The position numbers and the translations under genes were made by a program. Positions 14,817 through 24,226 of a stretch of DNA of 64,000 nt are shown here, piece by piece; position 1 is the first letter of the stretch, and each line of letters opens with the position of its first letter. Origin of the DNA: Acidobacteria bacterium AB60 (lineage in GTDB: Bacteria; Acidobacteriota; Terriglobia; Terriglobales; Acidobacteriaceae); contig VANK01000001.1 of the NCBI GenBank assembly GCA_008682415.1, positions 620,001 to 684,000 of the forward strand, in the 5' to 3' direction. A model generated the notes under the pieces. The model searched no databases and was not told the DNA's origin. It saw only the letters and a list, made by a program, of their open reading frames with translations.

Positions 14817-15869
14817 ATGCAATACAAGACCCTTGGAGACACGGGCCTCCTTGTCTCCTCCCTTTGCTTCGGTTGTATGACCTTCCACGGCGGCTCAGGC
14901 TTCTGGAGCGTGGTGGGCAAAGTAGACCAGGCCGGCGCAGACGCGTTGGTCAAAGGCTCTCTGGATGCCGGCGTCAACTTCTTCGACACCGCCGATGTCT
15001 ACTCCGAGGGGGAGAGCGAAAAGACACTCGGACAATCCCTCAAAAACCTGGGAATCGCCCGGAAAGATGTGGTGATCGCCACGAAGGTCTACGGCCGCAC
15101 CGGGCCCGGACGCAATGACGTGGGCGCCTCCCGCGGGCACATCATGGATGCCGTCGAAGCCAGTCTCCGACGCCTCGGCACCGACCATATCGACCTCTAC
15201 CAGATCCACGGCAATGACGCCATCACTCCGATCGAAGAAACCCTGCGCGCTCTCGATACTCTCGTCCAGCAGGGCAAAGTCCGCTATATCGGCGCCAGCA
15301 ACTGGGAAGCCTGGAAGCTCTCCCGCGCCATCACCGTCTCGGAGCTGAAGGGCTACGCGCGTTTCGACACTCTGCAGGCCTACTACTCCATCGCCGGGCG
15401 CGACCTCGAACGCGAATTCATCCCCATGTTCCGCCACACCAAAACCGGCTTGCTCGTGTGGAGCCCCCTCGCCGGCGGCCTGCTCTCCGGCAAGTTCACC
15501 CGCGAAAACCAGAAGCCCGAAGACTCACGCCGCTCCGCATTCGACTTCCCCATCGTTGATAAGGAGCGGGTCTGGCGCATCCTCGATGTTATGCGCCCCA
15601 TCGCTGACGCCCACGGCTGCTCCCCGGCCCGCGTCGCCCTCGCGTGGCTCCTTCATCAGCCCGCCGTCACCTCCGCCATCATCGGTGCCAAGCGGTCGGA
15701 TCAATTGCAGGACAATCTCGCCGCCGTCGATCTCAAGCTGACCTCAGACGAGCTGGAACAGCTCGACACGGTCAGCAGGCTCCCGCGCGAGTACCCCGGC
15801 TGGATGCTTCCGTTCCAGGGCGCCAACCGCCTCGAGCCCGCAGCTCCTCGTCCGGGCACCGACGAATAG
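14817..15869 (+). CDS. Aldo/keto reductase (cytoplasmic)
   Basis: 350 residues. An NADPH-dependent AKR barrel with the full catalytic tetrad: Asp57 (FFDTAD), Tyr62, Lys90 (IATKVY) and His131 (LYQIHG). The C-terminal cofactor segment reads SAIIGAKRSDQLQDN. No export signal. The ATG at 14817 has only a weak GAGG upstream. It belongs to the YajO/voltage-gated-channel-beta-subunit-like AKR group by its LGDTGLLVSSLCFG start. It probably reduces sugar-derived or other aldehydes, and the substrate is not predictable. It is the second AKR within 2 kb, but the two share little outside motifs, so it is not a recent duplicate. Confidence 0.94.
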   Translation: MQYKTLGDTGLLVSSLCFGCMTFHGGSGFWSVVGKVDQAGADALVKGSLDAGVNFFDTADVYSEGESEKTLGQSLKNLGIARKDVVIATKVYGRTGPGRNDVGASRGHIMDAVEASLRRLGTDHIDLYQIHGNDAITPIEETLRALDTLVQQGKVRYIGASNWEAWKLSRAITVSELKGYARFDTLQAYYSIAGRDLEREFIPMFRHTKTGLLVWSPLAGGLLSGKFTRENQKPEDSRRSAFDFPIVDKERVWRILDVMRPIADAHGCSPARVALAWLLHQPAVTSAIIGAKRSDQLQDNLAAVDLKLTSDELEQLDTVSRLPREYPGWMLPFQGANRLEPAAPRPGTDE

Positions 15870-15880
15870 CAGAACTTTAC

Positions 15881-15925
15881 GCGCACAATGGCTCCTGAGG
15901 TCTTCCCTCAGGGGCCATTGTGCGC
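15881..15925. terminator. Long perfect hairpin after the AKR gene
   Basis: GCGCACAATGGCTCCTGAGG (15881-15900) and its complement (15905-15925, with one extra base) form a roughly 20-bp stem with a four-base loop 12 bases after the stop codon. There is no U tract. It could be a terminator or an mRNA 3'-end stabiliser. Confidence 0.6.
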
Positions 15926-16090
15926 AGACCTTTACCGGCCTTATACTTTCCGCCGCTGTCTCCTCCCGTCCACGCCTGTAACCCCCCGTCTACAGGCTTG
16001 CATTCGCACATTTTTGGTTTCCCACTCAAAGATCATGGTTTGACTAAATCCGGTTGTTTGGTTCGCCATTTGCTTGGTCTTTAGCCGGGG

Positions 16091-17434
16091 GTGTTTGGTC
16101 CTGTGACCAAATGGGGCGATTTCTTGATTCGCTGGGTGCGACGGCTGCGTGCAGACGAAGGAAACATCCTCGTCCTCGCCGCCTGCGGTGCCACCTTGCT
16201 GTGCGGTCTGATGGCGATTGGCATTGACGCCGGACGGGTGATGTACATGCAACGCCAGCTCCAGACGCTGGCCGACGCCGCCGCGCTCGCTGGAGCACTC
16301 GAGATCGGCTCCTGCGGCAACACCTCGAACTGCTCCGCACTCCAAAACGCGGCCAGCTCAGCGCTAGCCGAAAACGGCGTGACCGGGGTTACCACGGTCG
16401 CTCAGTGCAGCTCCAGCGGCGGCTCGGGAATCGTTCTGATGGTCAACAATGGGCCGTGCTTTATGGGGGCTGCTGACCCATACAACGGAAACAGCAACTA
16501 CGTGGAAGCAGTCCTCAGTCAGCCCATCAAGACCATGTTTGGGGCCGTGATCGGAAAGCCGTCGATCACAGTGGAGGCGCGATCGGAGGCAGGCGGCACC
16601 AAACCCAAGTACTGCGTTTATGTGCTCAGTTCCAGCGGGACAGATGCCATGGTCTTCAACGGCAATACCACCTTGACCGCGAACTGCGGCATCATCGACA
16701 ACTCCAGCGCGTCGGAGGCAGCCAACTTCAACGGGCACACCACCGTCACCACCACAGCCACTGACATCGTGGGCGGCGACCGCGACAACGGCAACAACAG
16801 CCTGACACCCACCCCGAATACCGGTGCGAATTCCGTCACCGATCCCCTGAGCTACCTCACTGCCCCCACCATCGGAGCATGCGGAAGCAGCACCAGCAGT
16901 CCGTATAACGGCGGCAATGGCGTCGTGGTGAACAGCAACTCGACGGTGACCTTCAACCCGGGCGTCTACTGTAACGGCATCATCATCAACGGCAACGCCA
17001 CTGCGAACTTCACCGCCGGCACCTACATCGTCAAGGGAAACATGATCCTGAACGGCAATGACACAGTGACCGGGACTGGCGTGACCTTCTATCTCACGAG
17101 TGGCGGGTCACTGACAATGAACGGCAACAGCCATGCCGCCTTCAGTGCACCCACCACTGGCAGCTACGCCGGCATTCTTTACTTCCAGGACCGTACCGAC
17201 TCCAGCACCGTGATCATCAACGGCGACTCCACCTCGTCGTGGCAGGGCGCCATTTACGCTGCTGACGCCAACATCCTGCTCAACGGTGGCGCCAACGTGG
17301 CCGCTTATAGCTTCCTGGTGTCGCAGACCCTCACCGACAACGGAAACCTGAACTTCACCATTGCCAGCGATTACTCTTCGCTCCCGAACGGCAGTCCCAT
17401 CAAACAGAACCTGCTCACCAACCTGGTGGAATAA
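16091..17434 (+). CDS. TadG-like Flp pilus assembly protein
   Basis: 447 residues from a GTG (16091; a second GTG at 16103 is possible). The N terminus has the TadE/TadG hallmark: a short basic segment, then LRADEGNILVLAACG and a transmembrane helix ending in GIDAGRVMYMQRQLQTLADAA, which is the PF13400-type start. The remaining 380 residues are a secreted beta-rich region full of Asn-Gly-Asn and NGT turns, low in charge, with no von Willebrand A domain. It is first in a three-gene cluster of minor pseudopilins (16091, 17437, 17894). The ATPase, prepilin peptidase and secretin of a Tad system are not in the window. Confidence 0.85.
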   Translation: MFGPVTKWGDFLIRWVRRLRADEGNILVLAACGATLLCGLMAIGIDAGRVMYMQRQLQTLADAAALAGALEIGSCGNTSNCSALQNAASSALAENGVTGVTTVAQCSSSGGSGIVLMVNNGPCFMGAADPYNGNSNYVEAVLSQPIKTMFGAVIGKPSITVEARSEAGGTKPKYCVYVLSSSGTDAMVFNGNTTLTANCGIIDNSSASEAANFNGHTTVTTTATDIVGGDRDNGNNSLTPTPNTGANSVTDPLSYLTAPTIGACGSSTSSPYNGGNGVVVNSNSTVTFNPGVYCNGIIINGNATANFTAGTYIVKGNMILNGNDTVTGTGVTFYLTSGGSLTMNGNSHAAFSAPTTGSYAGILYFQDRTDSSTVIINGDSTSSWQGAIYAADANILLNGGANVAAYSFLVSQTLTDNGNLNFTIASDYSSLPNGSPIKQNLLTNLVE

Positions 17435-17436
17435 CC

Positions 17437-17889
17437 ATGAAACGATTTCTAAACCGCTTGCTGCATAAGGATGAGGGCTCGAGCATGGTTGAGCTTGCCC
17501 TGGTCACGCCCATCCTCGTGCTCTTGCTGCTCGCGGCCATCGATTTTGCCCGGGCGTACTATCTGTCCACGGAATTGGTGGGCGCCGCCCACGCTGGGGC
17601 CGAATACGGCATCACCAGCCACTCCGACACCGCCGGGATGAAGGCTGCCGCCATCGCCGATGCACCCGATGTCCCGAATCTCAACGTAACCACGCCTACG
17701 TGGGGCTGCGAGTGCTCCGACGGCAGCGGGAGCTCCGCCAGTTGCTCTAAAAAGCCGGCCTGCACCTACAACATGGTCTATTGGGTAAAGGTGCAGGCAT
17801 CCGCCACCTACAGCACCATCTATCCCTGGAGGGGCATCCCCTCAACAATTACCATCACGCAAACCGCCACGGTCCGGTCCGGGAGCTGA
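17437..17889 (+). CDS. TadE-family minor pseudopilin
   Basis: 150 residues, starting two bases after the preceding stop. The prepilin-like segment reads DEGSSMVELALVTPILVLLL followed by IDFARAYYLS. TadE proteins are anchored by this single helix, with the C terminus outside, and are minor components of Flp pili or related secretion systems. Four Cys lie in a CECSDGSGSSASCSKKPAC-like loop and probably form disulfides. Tightly packed with its neighbours, so one operon. Confidence 0.9.
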   Translation: MKRFLNRLLHKDEGSSMVELALVTPILVLLLLAAIDFARAYYLSTELVGAAHAGAEYGITSHSDTAGMKAAAIADAPDVPNLNVTTPTWGCECSDGSGSSASCSKKPACTYNMVYWVKVQASATYSTIYPWRGIPSTITITQTATVRSGS

Positions 17890-17893
17890 GGCT

Positions 17894-18412
17894 ATGAACC
17901 TGCACCGAATGAAACGGGGCTTCAGCAAGATCCTCTGCGACGAAAGCGGGGGCGAATTGGTCGACTTCGCCCTCTGTGCCAGCGTTTTTGCCATGCTGGT
18001 GCTCGGGACCATCGACGTCTGCCGCGCCATGTACGCCTATCACATCGTCACATATGGTGCCCAACGCGCCACCCGTTACGCCATAGTTCGTGGCGCAACC
18101 TGGCCTTCTTCCTGCTCCACCTCGGCGCCGCCGAACTTCACTCTGAACTTCGGCTGTAAGGCATCAGCCAATGACGTCCAGAACTACGTCCAGAGCCTGG
18201 GAGGATTCAACTCCGCGAATCTCACGGTCAGCACCACTTGGCCCGGCACCACGCCAAACTGCTCCAAGAATTGCTCAGTCTGCAACACCAGCAACAGCAA
18301 GGGCTGCATGGTGAAGGTCAAGGTCAACTACGCCTTCACTTTCATCGTGCCCTTCCTGAAGCGTGGAACGGTGAACCTCTCCGCGAACTCCCAGAAGATG
18401 ATCCAGGAATAG
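17894..18412 (+). CDS. TadE-family minor pseudopilin (second copy)
   Basis: 172 residues, four bases after the previous gene. The anchor begins DESGGELVDFALCASVFAMLVLG and continues TIDVCRAMYAYH, again TadE-like with the conserved Glu of the pilin segment. A Cys cluster (NCSKNCSVC) lies near residue 120. It is clearly a divergent paralogue of the gene before it. The third member of the cluster, followed by convergent ferritin-like gene. Confidence 0.88.
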   Translation: MNLHRMKRGFSKILCDESGGELVDFALCASVFAMLVLGTIDVCRAMYAYHIVTYGAQRATRYAIVRGATWPSSCSTSAPPNFTLNFGCKASANDVQNYVQSLGGFNSANLTVSTTWPGTTPNCSKNCSVCNTSNSKGCMVKVKVNYAFTFIVPFLKRGTVNLSANSQKMIQE

Positions 18413-18482
18413 AACAACCGACCCATGGTCCGACAGCCAGACCTGCCTGAGCTGCCAGGATCGCGCTGCGGTCTCCTTTGAG

Positions 18483-18977
18483 TTAGGCTCCCTCGCAGAA
18501 CACGTCCGGAACATCGATACCTAGCGCTGTTGCCAGATCATGCTGGTGTTCCTGCTCCTGCGAGATGATCGTCCGCAGCTGCTCCGCCAGCGCATAGTGT
18601 CCGATCGCCTCGGCCTGTTTCACCCGCCGGCGGTAATTGCGGATCGTTTCTGTCTCATTATCGAGATCGAATCGGATCATCTCCTCCGGCTTCTCGCTCA
18701 CCTTGACGGGCTTTGGAGTAGCCGTCGGCATACCGCCGAGATAATCAATCTGATCCGCGATAATCAACGCGTGCTGCAGTTCCTCAGCAGCATGCTTCTT
18801 CAGCTCGTCGGCAATGTTCATCCATTGCGCGCCCTTGAGGACATTGCTGTAGACCGTGTACGCGATGATGGCCTGGTACTCCCGCGCAAGATCCTCATTA
18901 AGTGCATCTACGAGTTCCTTCATGGCCTGTTTGCGGTCCTGCTCCTGGTGTTGATCCTTCTCGGCTAGCTGCGGCAT
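18483..18977 (-). CDS. Ferritin-like (bacterioferritin/Dps-type) di-iron protein
   Basis: 164 residues from the ATG at 18977, with GAGGG about ten bases upstream. It is a four-helix bundle with candidate di-iron ligands Glu33 (AREYQA), Glu66 and His69 (EELQH), Glu110, and Glu141 with His144 (EQEH). Such ferritin-like proteins oxidise and store iron or protect against peroxide in the cytoplasm. It is shorter at the N terminus than bacterioferritin and has no heme-binding Met at the usual place that I can identify. Its function as an iron store is inferred from the family only. Confidence 0.88.
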   Translation of the reverse strand: MPQLAEKDQHQEQDRKQAMKELVDALNEDLAREYQAIIAYTVYSNVLKGAQWMNIADELKKHAAEELQHALIIADQIDYLGGMPTATPKPVKVSEKPEEMIRFDLDNETETIRNYRRRVKQAEAIGHYALAEQLRTIISQEQEHQHDLATALGIDVPDVFCEGA

Positions 18978-19242
18978 CGTTTGATTTCCCTCGCAAGAAA
19001 ATGAAAGCCGCGTACTTTGATGCTGAAATTGACGACTCTGCCGGATCAAGGAAATTCGACGGGTGTCCGAAAGCGGACAAGCTCATCTGACTCTGAACAA
19101 TCCTTTCCCCCAGACACCGATAAAATCCTATGTAAGTCGCTCGTTTCGTTCAATTTACAGAACACGTGCTTTGGCGCACAGCTTGCATCCGTAAGACGCA
19201 ATACTCTCATTCCCCGGAGCGAAATTCCTAGAGGGGGCGGTC

Positions 19243-21678
19243 ATGGCAGGACTGCTTCAGGATGCGCGCTTTGCCTTACGGCAACTACGCAAGAACCCGG
19301 GATTTGCCGTCACTGCGACGGCCATGCTGGCCATTGCGATCTGCGCCAATGGCACCGTGCTGAGTTGGATCAGCGGGACCATGCTGCATCCGATCCCGGG
19401 CGCACGCCAAGTTGGAGAACTGGTCACTCTGCAGCGCGGAGAACGCAACGTCTCTCCCGTTCCCCCGCTTTCCTATCCCGATTACCGCGATCTCCGCGAT
19501 CAAAACCGCAGCTTCTCGGGAATCCTCGCGTATAACCACGATTGGATCACCATCACACGACCCGGCGCGACGCCGGAGCGCGTCTACATCGCCAACGTTA
19601 CCTCGAATTACTTCGATGTACTGGGCGTTCGGCCATTCCTCGGCCGTTTCTTCCTGCCGCAGGAAGAGACGCGACCGGACGCAGTTCCCTACATCATCCT
19701 GAGCTACTCGGTCTGGAAGACACGCTACGCGGGAGACGCCTCGGTGGTTGGGAAAACCATTGAGGTCGCCAGACATCCGGTCACGATCATCGGGATCGCA
19801 CCTGAAGGGTTTATGGGCGCCATGCCCGGCATTCGCCAGGATGCATGGCTCAGCCTGAACCCCATCGGGTCAAACAATTGGCGCCTGACCCACCGCAGCG
19901 CCGCATTCCTGAACGTAGTGGGCAGGTTGCGCCCCGGAGTGGACCGCCTACAGGCAGAGGAAGAGCTTGATCGGCTGATGCGTCACCTCGTTGCGGCGTA
20001 TCCCAACGATCACATGGGAGCCAATACCATCACGCTCGATCCGATGTGGCGCTCGCCCTTTGGCGCGAACGGATATATGGCCTCAACCCTGCCTATCCTG
20101 CTGGCCATCGCCGGAGTCGTGCTGCTCCTGACGTGTGCCAATGTAGCCACTCTCGCTCTTGTGCGACTCGTCTCGCGCCGCCGGGAATTGGGCATCCGGC
20201 AGTCACTCGGGGCGAATCGCATTCAGCTAATGCGACAGATTGTATTCGAAGGTTTGATCATCGCTCTGGCTGGCTCTGCCCTGGCGCTCCTGGTGACCAC
20301 GTGGACAGCCAAGACCTTCGCGTGGTTCATTCCGCCGAATGCCAATCCCATCGTGCTCAACGGCACAGTCGATCGCGACGTCGTCCTTGGCATGTTTCTG
20401 TTGGCTGTGTTTGCCACCGCAATCTGCGGCGCGCTTCCGGCGTGGCGCTCCTCCCGGATTCCGCCTGTCGAAGTGCTCAAAGATGAGGCGGCGAGCATCT
20501 CCGGTGGCTCCAGCAATCGTCGGCTGTTGAGCGGCCTGGTGGTCGTGCAGATCGCAATGTCTCTTGCCCTTTTGGTGAGTTCGGCTCTGTTTCTGCAGAC
20601 TCTCCGGAACATCGCTGGGGCGGACCCTGGATTCTCCCGGGACAACATCCTGGTGGCATCGATCGGCCTGAATATCGCCGGATACAGCAACGAGGATGTC
20701 CGCATCATCCGCCACAAGATTCTCGAGCGCGTCTCCGCCCTCCCCGGCGTGAAAGTAGCCTCGCTCACGGACTGGCTGCCCATGAGCTTCATGCGCAAGA
20801 CGGCCGACGCCTATCCTGAGGGATATGCTCCTCGTCTGCACGAATCTCTTGAAGTGCGAAGAGCCGATGTCACCGCTCGGTACTTCCAGACCCTCGGAAT
20901 TCCGATCATCGAAGGGCGTGACTTCTCGCCGAACGACAACGACAAAAATCCCGCCGTGCTTATCGTCGACGAGGTGGCAGCTCACCGGTTTTGGCCCGAA
21001 AAGGACCCCGTGGGCCAGAAACTGATGGTCTGGGGGCGACCGAAGACGGTCATTGGTGTGGTCAAACACACCACGCACCAGTTCATGAATGAGCGGCCCG
21101 AGCCAATGTTGTACCTGAGCTACTTTCAGCAGTCCGACAACGAGACGAACTTGCAGGTGGCAACACAGGGCGATCCCGACGATTATGCGCCCGCAATTGA
21201 AAACGCCATCCACGAGATCAGCAGGCAGATTCCCGTCTATGATGTGCGGTCCATGCGGGAATCCACCCAAGTAGCCAGCATCTTCGCGGTCATGCAAAGT
21301 ACCTTCGCGGCCATCTTCGCCGTGATCGCTCTCATCCTCGCAGCCACCGGAATCTATGGAGTGGTGGCCTATCGGACCCAGCTGCGCACCCACGAAATCG
21401 GCGTGCGCGTCGCCCTCGGCGCCTCCCGGACCGACGTGCTCCGGCTCGTGCTCCGGCAGGGCATGAGTCTTGCCGGTATCGGACTCGCCCTGGGCCTGCT
21501 GCTCGCCTTCGGCCTTACCCGCCTCATCGCCAGACTGCTCTATGGAGTCAGCCCAAGCGACCCGGCAACCATGATCGGCGTGCTCCTGCTTCTTGGTGCC
21601 ATCGCGCTTCTGGCGTCCTATCTGCCCGCCTATCGCGCCATGCGCCTCGATCCGGTAGCCGCTATTCGCGAGCAATGA
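19243..21678 (+). CDS. MacB/FtsX-type ABC permease (orphan, acidobacterial ADOP type)
   Basis: 811 residues. It has the double-permease layout typical of the Acidobacteriota 'duplicated orphan permeases': an N-terminal LLQDARFALRQLRKNPGFAVTA helix, a large periplasmic MacB_PCD domain, three helices near 285-410, a second periplasmic domain and a last FtsX domain with GVRVALGASRTDVLRLVLRQG. It carries no ATPase domain and no ATPase gene is next to it. MacB-type permeases move substrates from the periplasm or transmit force, and the ligand is unknown. It is followed by an RDD-family gene that overlaps its stop by four bases. Confidence 0.93.
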   Translation: MAGLLQDARFALRQLRKNPGFAVTATAMLAIAICANGTVLSWISGTMLHPIPGARQVGELVTLQRGERNVSPVPPLSYPDYRDLRDQNRSFSGILAYNHDWITITRPGATPERVYIANVTSNYFDVLGVRPFLGRFFLPQEETRPDAVPYIILSYSVWKTRYAGDASVVGKTIEVARHPVTIIGIAPEGFMGAMPGIRQDAWLSLNPIGSNNWRLTHRSAAFLNVVGRLRPGVDRLQAEEELDRLMRHLVAAYPNDHMGANTITLDPMWRSPFGANGYMASTLPILLAIAGVVLLLTCANVATLALVRLVSRRRELGIRQSLGANRIQLMRQIVFEGLIIALAGSALALLVTTWTAKTFAWFIPPNANPIVLNGTVDRDVVLGMFLLAVFATAICGALPAWRSSRIPPVEVLKDEAASISGGSSNRRLLSGLVVVQIAMSLALLVSSALFLQTLRNIAGADPGFSRDNILVASIGLNIAGYSNEDVRIIRHKILERVSALPGVKVASLTDWLPMSFMRKTADAYPEGYAPRLHESLEVRRADVTARYFQTLGIPIIEGRDFSPNDNDKNPAVLIVDEVAAHRFWPEKDPVGQKLMVWGRPKTVIGVVKHTTHQFMNERPEPMLYLSYFQQSDNETNLQVATQGDPDDYAPAIENAIHEISRQIPVYDVRSMRESTQVASIFAVMQSTFAAIFAVIALILAATGIYGVVAYRTQLRTHEIGVRVALGASRTDVLRLVLRQGMSLAGIGLALGLLLAFGLTRLIARLLYGVSPSDPATMIGVLLLLGAIALLASYLPAYRAMRLDPVAAIREQ

Positions 21679-22253
21679 GCGGTCCTGCCCCCACCCCGCG
21701 CACTCTCATCCGTGCTAGTCTTGGGAGACCTTCACCTGTGGGGCTCCGCGTGACTACCGAAGCCAAGCCCGGCGGTTCTCTCACCTTCCATGCGCACGAG
21801 ACTCCCCGGTTACGCGAGCTGGAAGGATCCCCGCTCGCCACCTTCCCGCAGCGCCTTCTTGGTTACGTAATCGATCTAGTCCTCGCCATTGTCCTCTGGG
21901 CTCCCTTCGAGGTGGGTTGGCGCATCCTCGTCCTTCACGAAAAAGACGTCCACATCGCCTGGGACTTCCATGAAATCGGCAACGTTCTCGTGCTCGTCCT
22001 CTACTACGGGCTTGCCAATTACGTCGGCAATGGCCGTACCCCGGGCAAATGGATCGCGCGCACCCGCGCCGTCTCTCTCACAGGAGCTCGCATGGGCTTC
22101 TGGCAGTCCATCGAACGCGCCCTCGGCTACGGCGCCGCCGTGTTGGAGTGTGGCCTCGGCTTCCTGCAGTTCTTCTGGAGCCACAACCGCATGTGCGCGC
22201 AAGACCGGCTGGCGGAAACCGTCGTCCTCGACGAGCGCAGGCGCACCCGATAG
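21675..22253 (+). CDS. RDD-family membrane protein
   Basis: 192 residues. The ATG at 21675 overlaps the permease stop (ATGA), so the two are translationally coupled. After a polar N terminus of about 60 residues, RLLGYVIDLVLAIVLW opens an RDD domain of two or three helices, with NGRTPGKWI and a final AQDRLAETVV. The conserved Arg and Asp pairs are present. RDD proteins are small membrane proteins sometimes implicated in ion or osmolyte transport. Its role beside the permease is unknown. Confidence 0.85.
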   Translation: MSGPAPTPRTLIRASLGRPSPVGLRVTTEAKPGGSLTFHAHETPRLRELEGSPLATFPQRLLGYVIDLVLAIVLWAPFEVGWRILVLHEKDVHIAWDFHEIGNVLVLVLYYGLANYVGNGRTPGKWIARTRAVSLTGARMGFWQSIERALGYGAAVLECGLGFLQFFWSHNRMCAQDRLAETVVLDERRRTR

Positions 22254-22300
22254 TCCGCGCAGCCTCTCCGCCGCGCCACCCAGCGCACCCGCGCCCGTTC

Positions 22301-23941
22301 TTACTTGAACTTGAAACCGTGATCAGGAACGAACTCGAACTTCACCAGACCATCCCGATAATCGAGGTGAAGAATCAGCTTCTCGTATGTGTCGGCGCCG
22401 ATGTTGCCGCCAACTTCCATCCCCGCCATCGCCGTGGCAAACGACGTATCACTTGCTGGAACATCGTTGATCTTCTGCGAAAAGTGCGCAAAGTTGAACG
22501 TGATCTCGTTCGCGTAAGTTCTCTTCACAGCTGGAGCCCCGCCAAACCCGCCAACCTCCTTCTCGTAGGTCTTCGAGACCTGCTTGGCCACCTCGGGCGC
22601 AACGGTCGTCTCTGGACTGCCGATCGCGAGTACGAAAAGCTGCAGCAGGTTCTCGTTCACAGCTGTCGGCAAAATCAGGCTCCGACCCGCGCGATAGATC
22701 TGCGTCCAGTCCTTCATTTCCGCGCTCAATACACGATCCACCGGATGCGGGCTCGCCGCGCCGTCGCCTTCATTCACGTCAGTATGCAACGCCGGAGTGT
22801 ATCCCGCCTCCTGCGGCGACGCAGGTAGCGCTGCCAATTGCAGCTTGCGCATCGGATAGTCCACCGTCTCCAGGAAATCGCCAAACACGTCGAAGCCGAT
22901 GCTGCCATCCCCATCGTCAAATGGGCTGGCGCCGTCAATCACCTTCAGAACGCAGTCGTGAAACTCCAGGCTCCCAATCTTCAGCTTCTCAGCAAATGCG
23001 GTATAGGCAGGCTTCGCTCCAGGAAACGCCGGCTTCTCGTCCTCGCTGATACGCTGCAGCCCCGCGCGCTCCGCCAGCGCCTTGTACACCGTCAGGCCGC
23101 CTTCCCCGCCGGCAAGTTCGATACGCGCCGTCGCGGAGTTGAGCCCAACCTCCAGACCCAGCGCGCGCATGTGTCCTGCGTATCCCGCCAGCTTGATGAA
23201 ATTTACCTCTCCCGGCGCCGCGCCCGCGGTCAGCTTGCACGCCCGCACAGGCTGCCCCCCGAGCTTCTTCCACCTCTCCGCCTCCCCACGTAGAACACCC
23301 ATCGTCGCCGCATCCTCCCCACTGGGCGTCGACAGCGCGCTCTCTACCTCCGTTCCGCGTTGTTCCAATGGCAAGGTCTGCGCCCATGCCACCCGGATCT
23401 CGGGGTCTTCGGGATCAAATTGGTGCGCCAGTCCGAACTGCTGCCGCGCCACCGCATTGCGCGAGCTGGCCTGCGCCACCCGCGCATACAACAGCCGCGT
23501 CTGCGGATTACAGGGGTCGGACTTGGCCGCGGCCACCGCGCTTTGCTCGGCCAGCCAGGGCTGCCCCTCGCGGAACTGCAGTTCCCCGCGCAGGCTGAGG
23601 AAAACAGCGCTGGCCGGCTGCCCGGCAAGGCTCGTCTTCACCAGCTCTTCGGCATCCTTGAGCTTGCGCTCCCGTAACAGCGCATGAAAAAGACCCGCAA
23701 CAAGCTCCGGCCTTGTGGAACTCTTCGCAAGCTCGGCTCGGTAGAGCGTCTCGGCCTGCGCATACTCCCCTGCCAGCAGCGACTTCTCCGCGTCCGAGGG
23801 AGCGGCATGCTTGGTGACGTTGCAAGTAATTGCAGAAGCTGGCGTGCTGAATGACAGCGCTAACGAACTCAGGCCCACGGCGCAAGCCAATGCCGCGCCC
23901 CTGCAAAATCGATTTTCCATGACACGCAGCATTGTAGCCAT
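22301..23941 (-). CDS. Secreted TPR protein with degenerate retropepsin-like domain
   Basis: 546 residues. The ATG at 23941 gives a signal peptide (ALACAVGLSSLALS...ASA); ATG 23920 is an equal alternative. Residues 50-180 look like TPR units. The C-terminal half has the shape of the aspartyl-protease-like domain common in this phylum: a LAGGEGGLTVYKALAERAGL strand-helix where active members have DTGAGGL, and a GSIGFDVFGDF...DYPMRKLQL strand. The catalytic Asp-Thr/Ser-Gly is replaced by Ala-Gly-Gly, so it is probably not a protease. A binding role would be a guess. Confidence 0.8.
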   Translation of the reverse strand: MATMLRVMENRFCRGAALACAVGLSSLALSFSTPASAITCNVTKHAAPSDAEKSLLAGEYAQAETLYRAELAKSSTRPELVAGLFHALLRERKLKDAEELVKTSLAGQPASAVFLSLRGELQFREGQPWLAEQSAVAAAKSDPCNPQTRLLYARVAQASSRNAVARQQFGLAHQFDPEDPEIRVAWAQTLPLEQRGTEVESALSTPSGEDAATMGVLRGEAERWKKLGGQPVRACKLTAGAAPGEVNFIKLAGYAGHMRALGLEVGLNSATARIELAGGEGGLTVYKALAERAGLQRISEDEKPAFPGAKPAYTAFAEKLKIGSLEFHDCVLKVIDGASPFDDGDGSIGFDVFGDFLETVDYPMRKLQLAALPASPQEAGYTPALHTDVNEGDGAASPHPVDRVLSAEMKDWTQIYRAGRSLILPTAVNENLLQLFVLAIGSPETTVAPEVAKQVSKTYEKEVGGFGGAPAVKRTYANEITFNFAHFSQKINDVPASDTSFATAMAGMEVGGNIGADTYEKLILHLDYRDGLVKFEFVPDHGFKFK

Positions 23942-24226
23942 CGGGTCACGGACCTGTCACATAAAATTGAGGTTTGCGCCGGGAGACTCACGCTCCTGCC
24001 CCTCAAGAGCAAGTCGCAAGGTATCGGGCTTCGTCCTGCACGCCGCGACACTCCAAAGGCTCGAGTTCACGCGGTGAGTCGATATGGCTCGCGAGATTAC
24101 CAAAGCCGGGTGCGCGGTGAGCATCTCGTAACCGAACCCGACCGCAACTTCCGCAGGGAAACTCCGTCCCACTAGATGGCGACCTAAGCCGCATCGCGGC
24201 CCGGCCGCCCGCCATCGGAGAACCCA

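Noticed and set aside
20227..21675. 482-codon minus-strand frame inside the permease gene
   Set aside because: High-GC shadow. The plus-strand permease is well supported by its family motifs and the minus frame has none.
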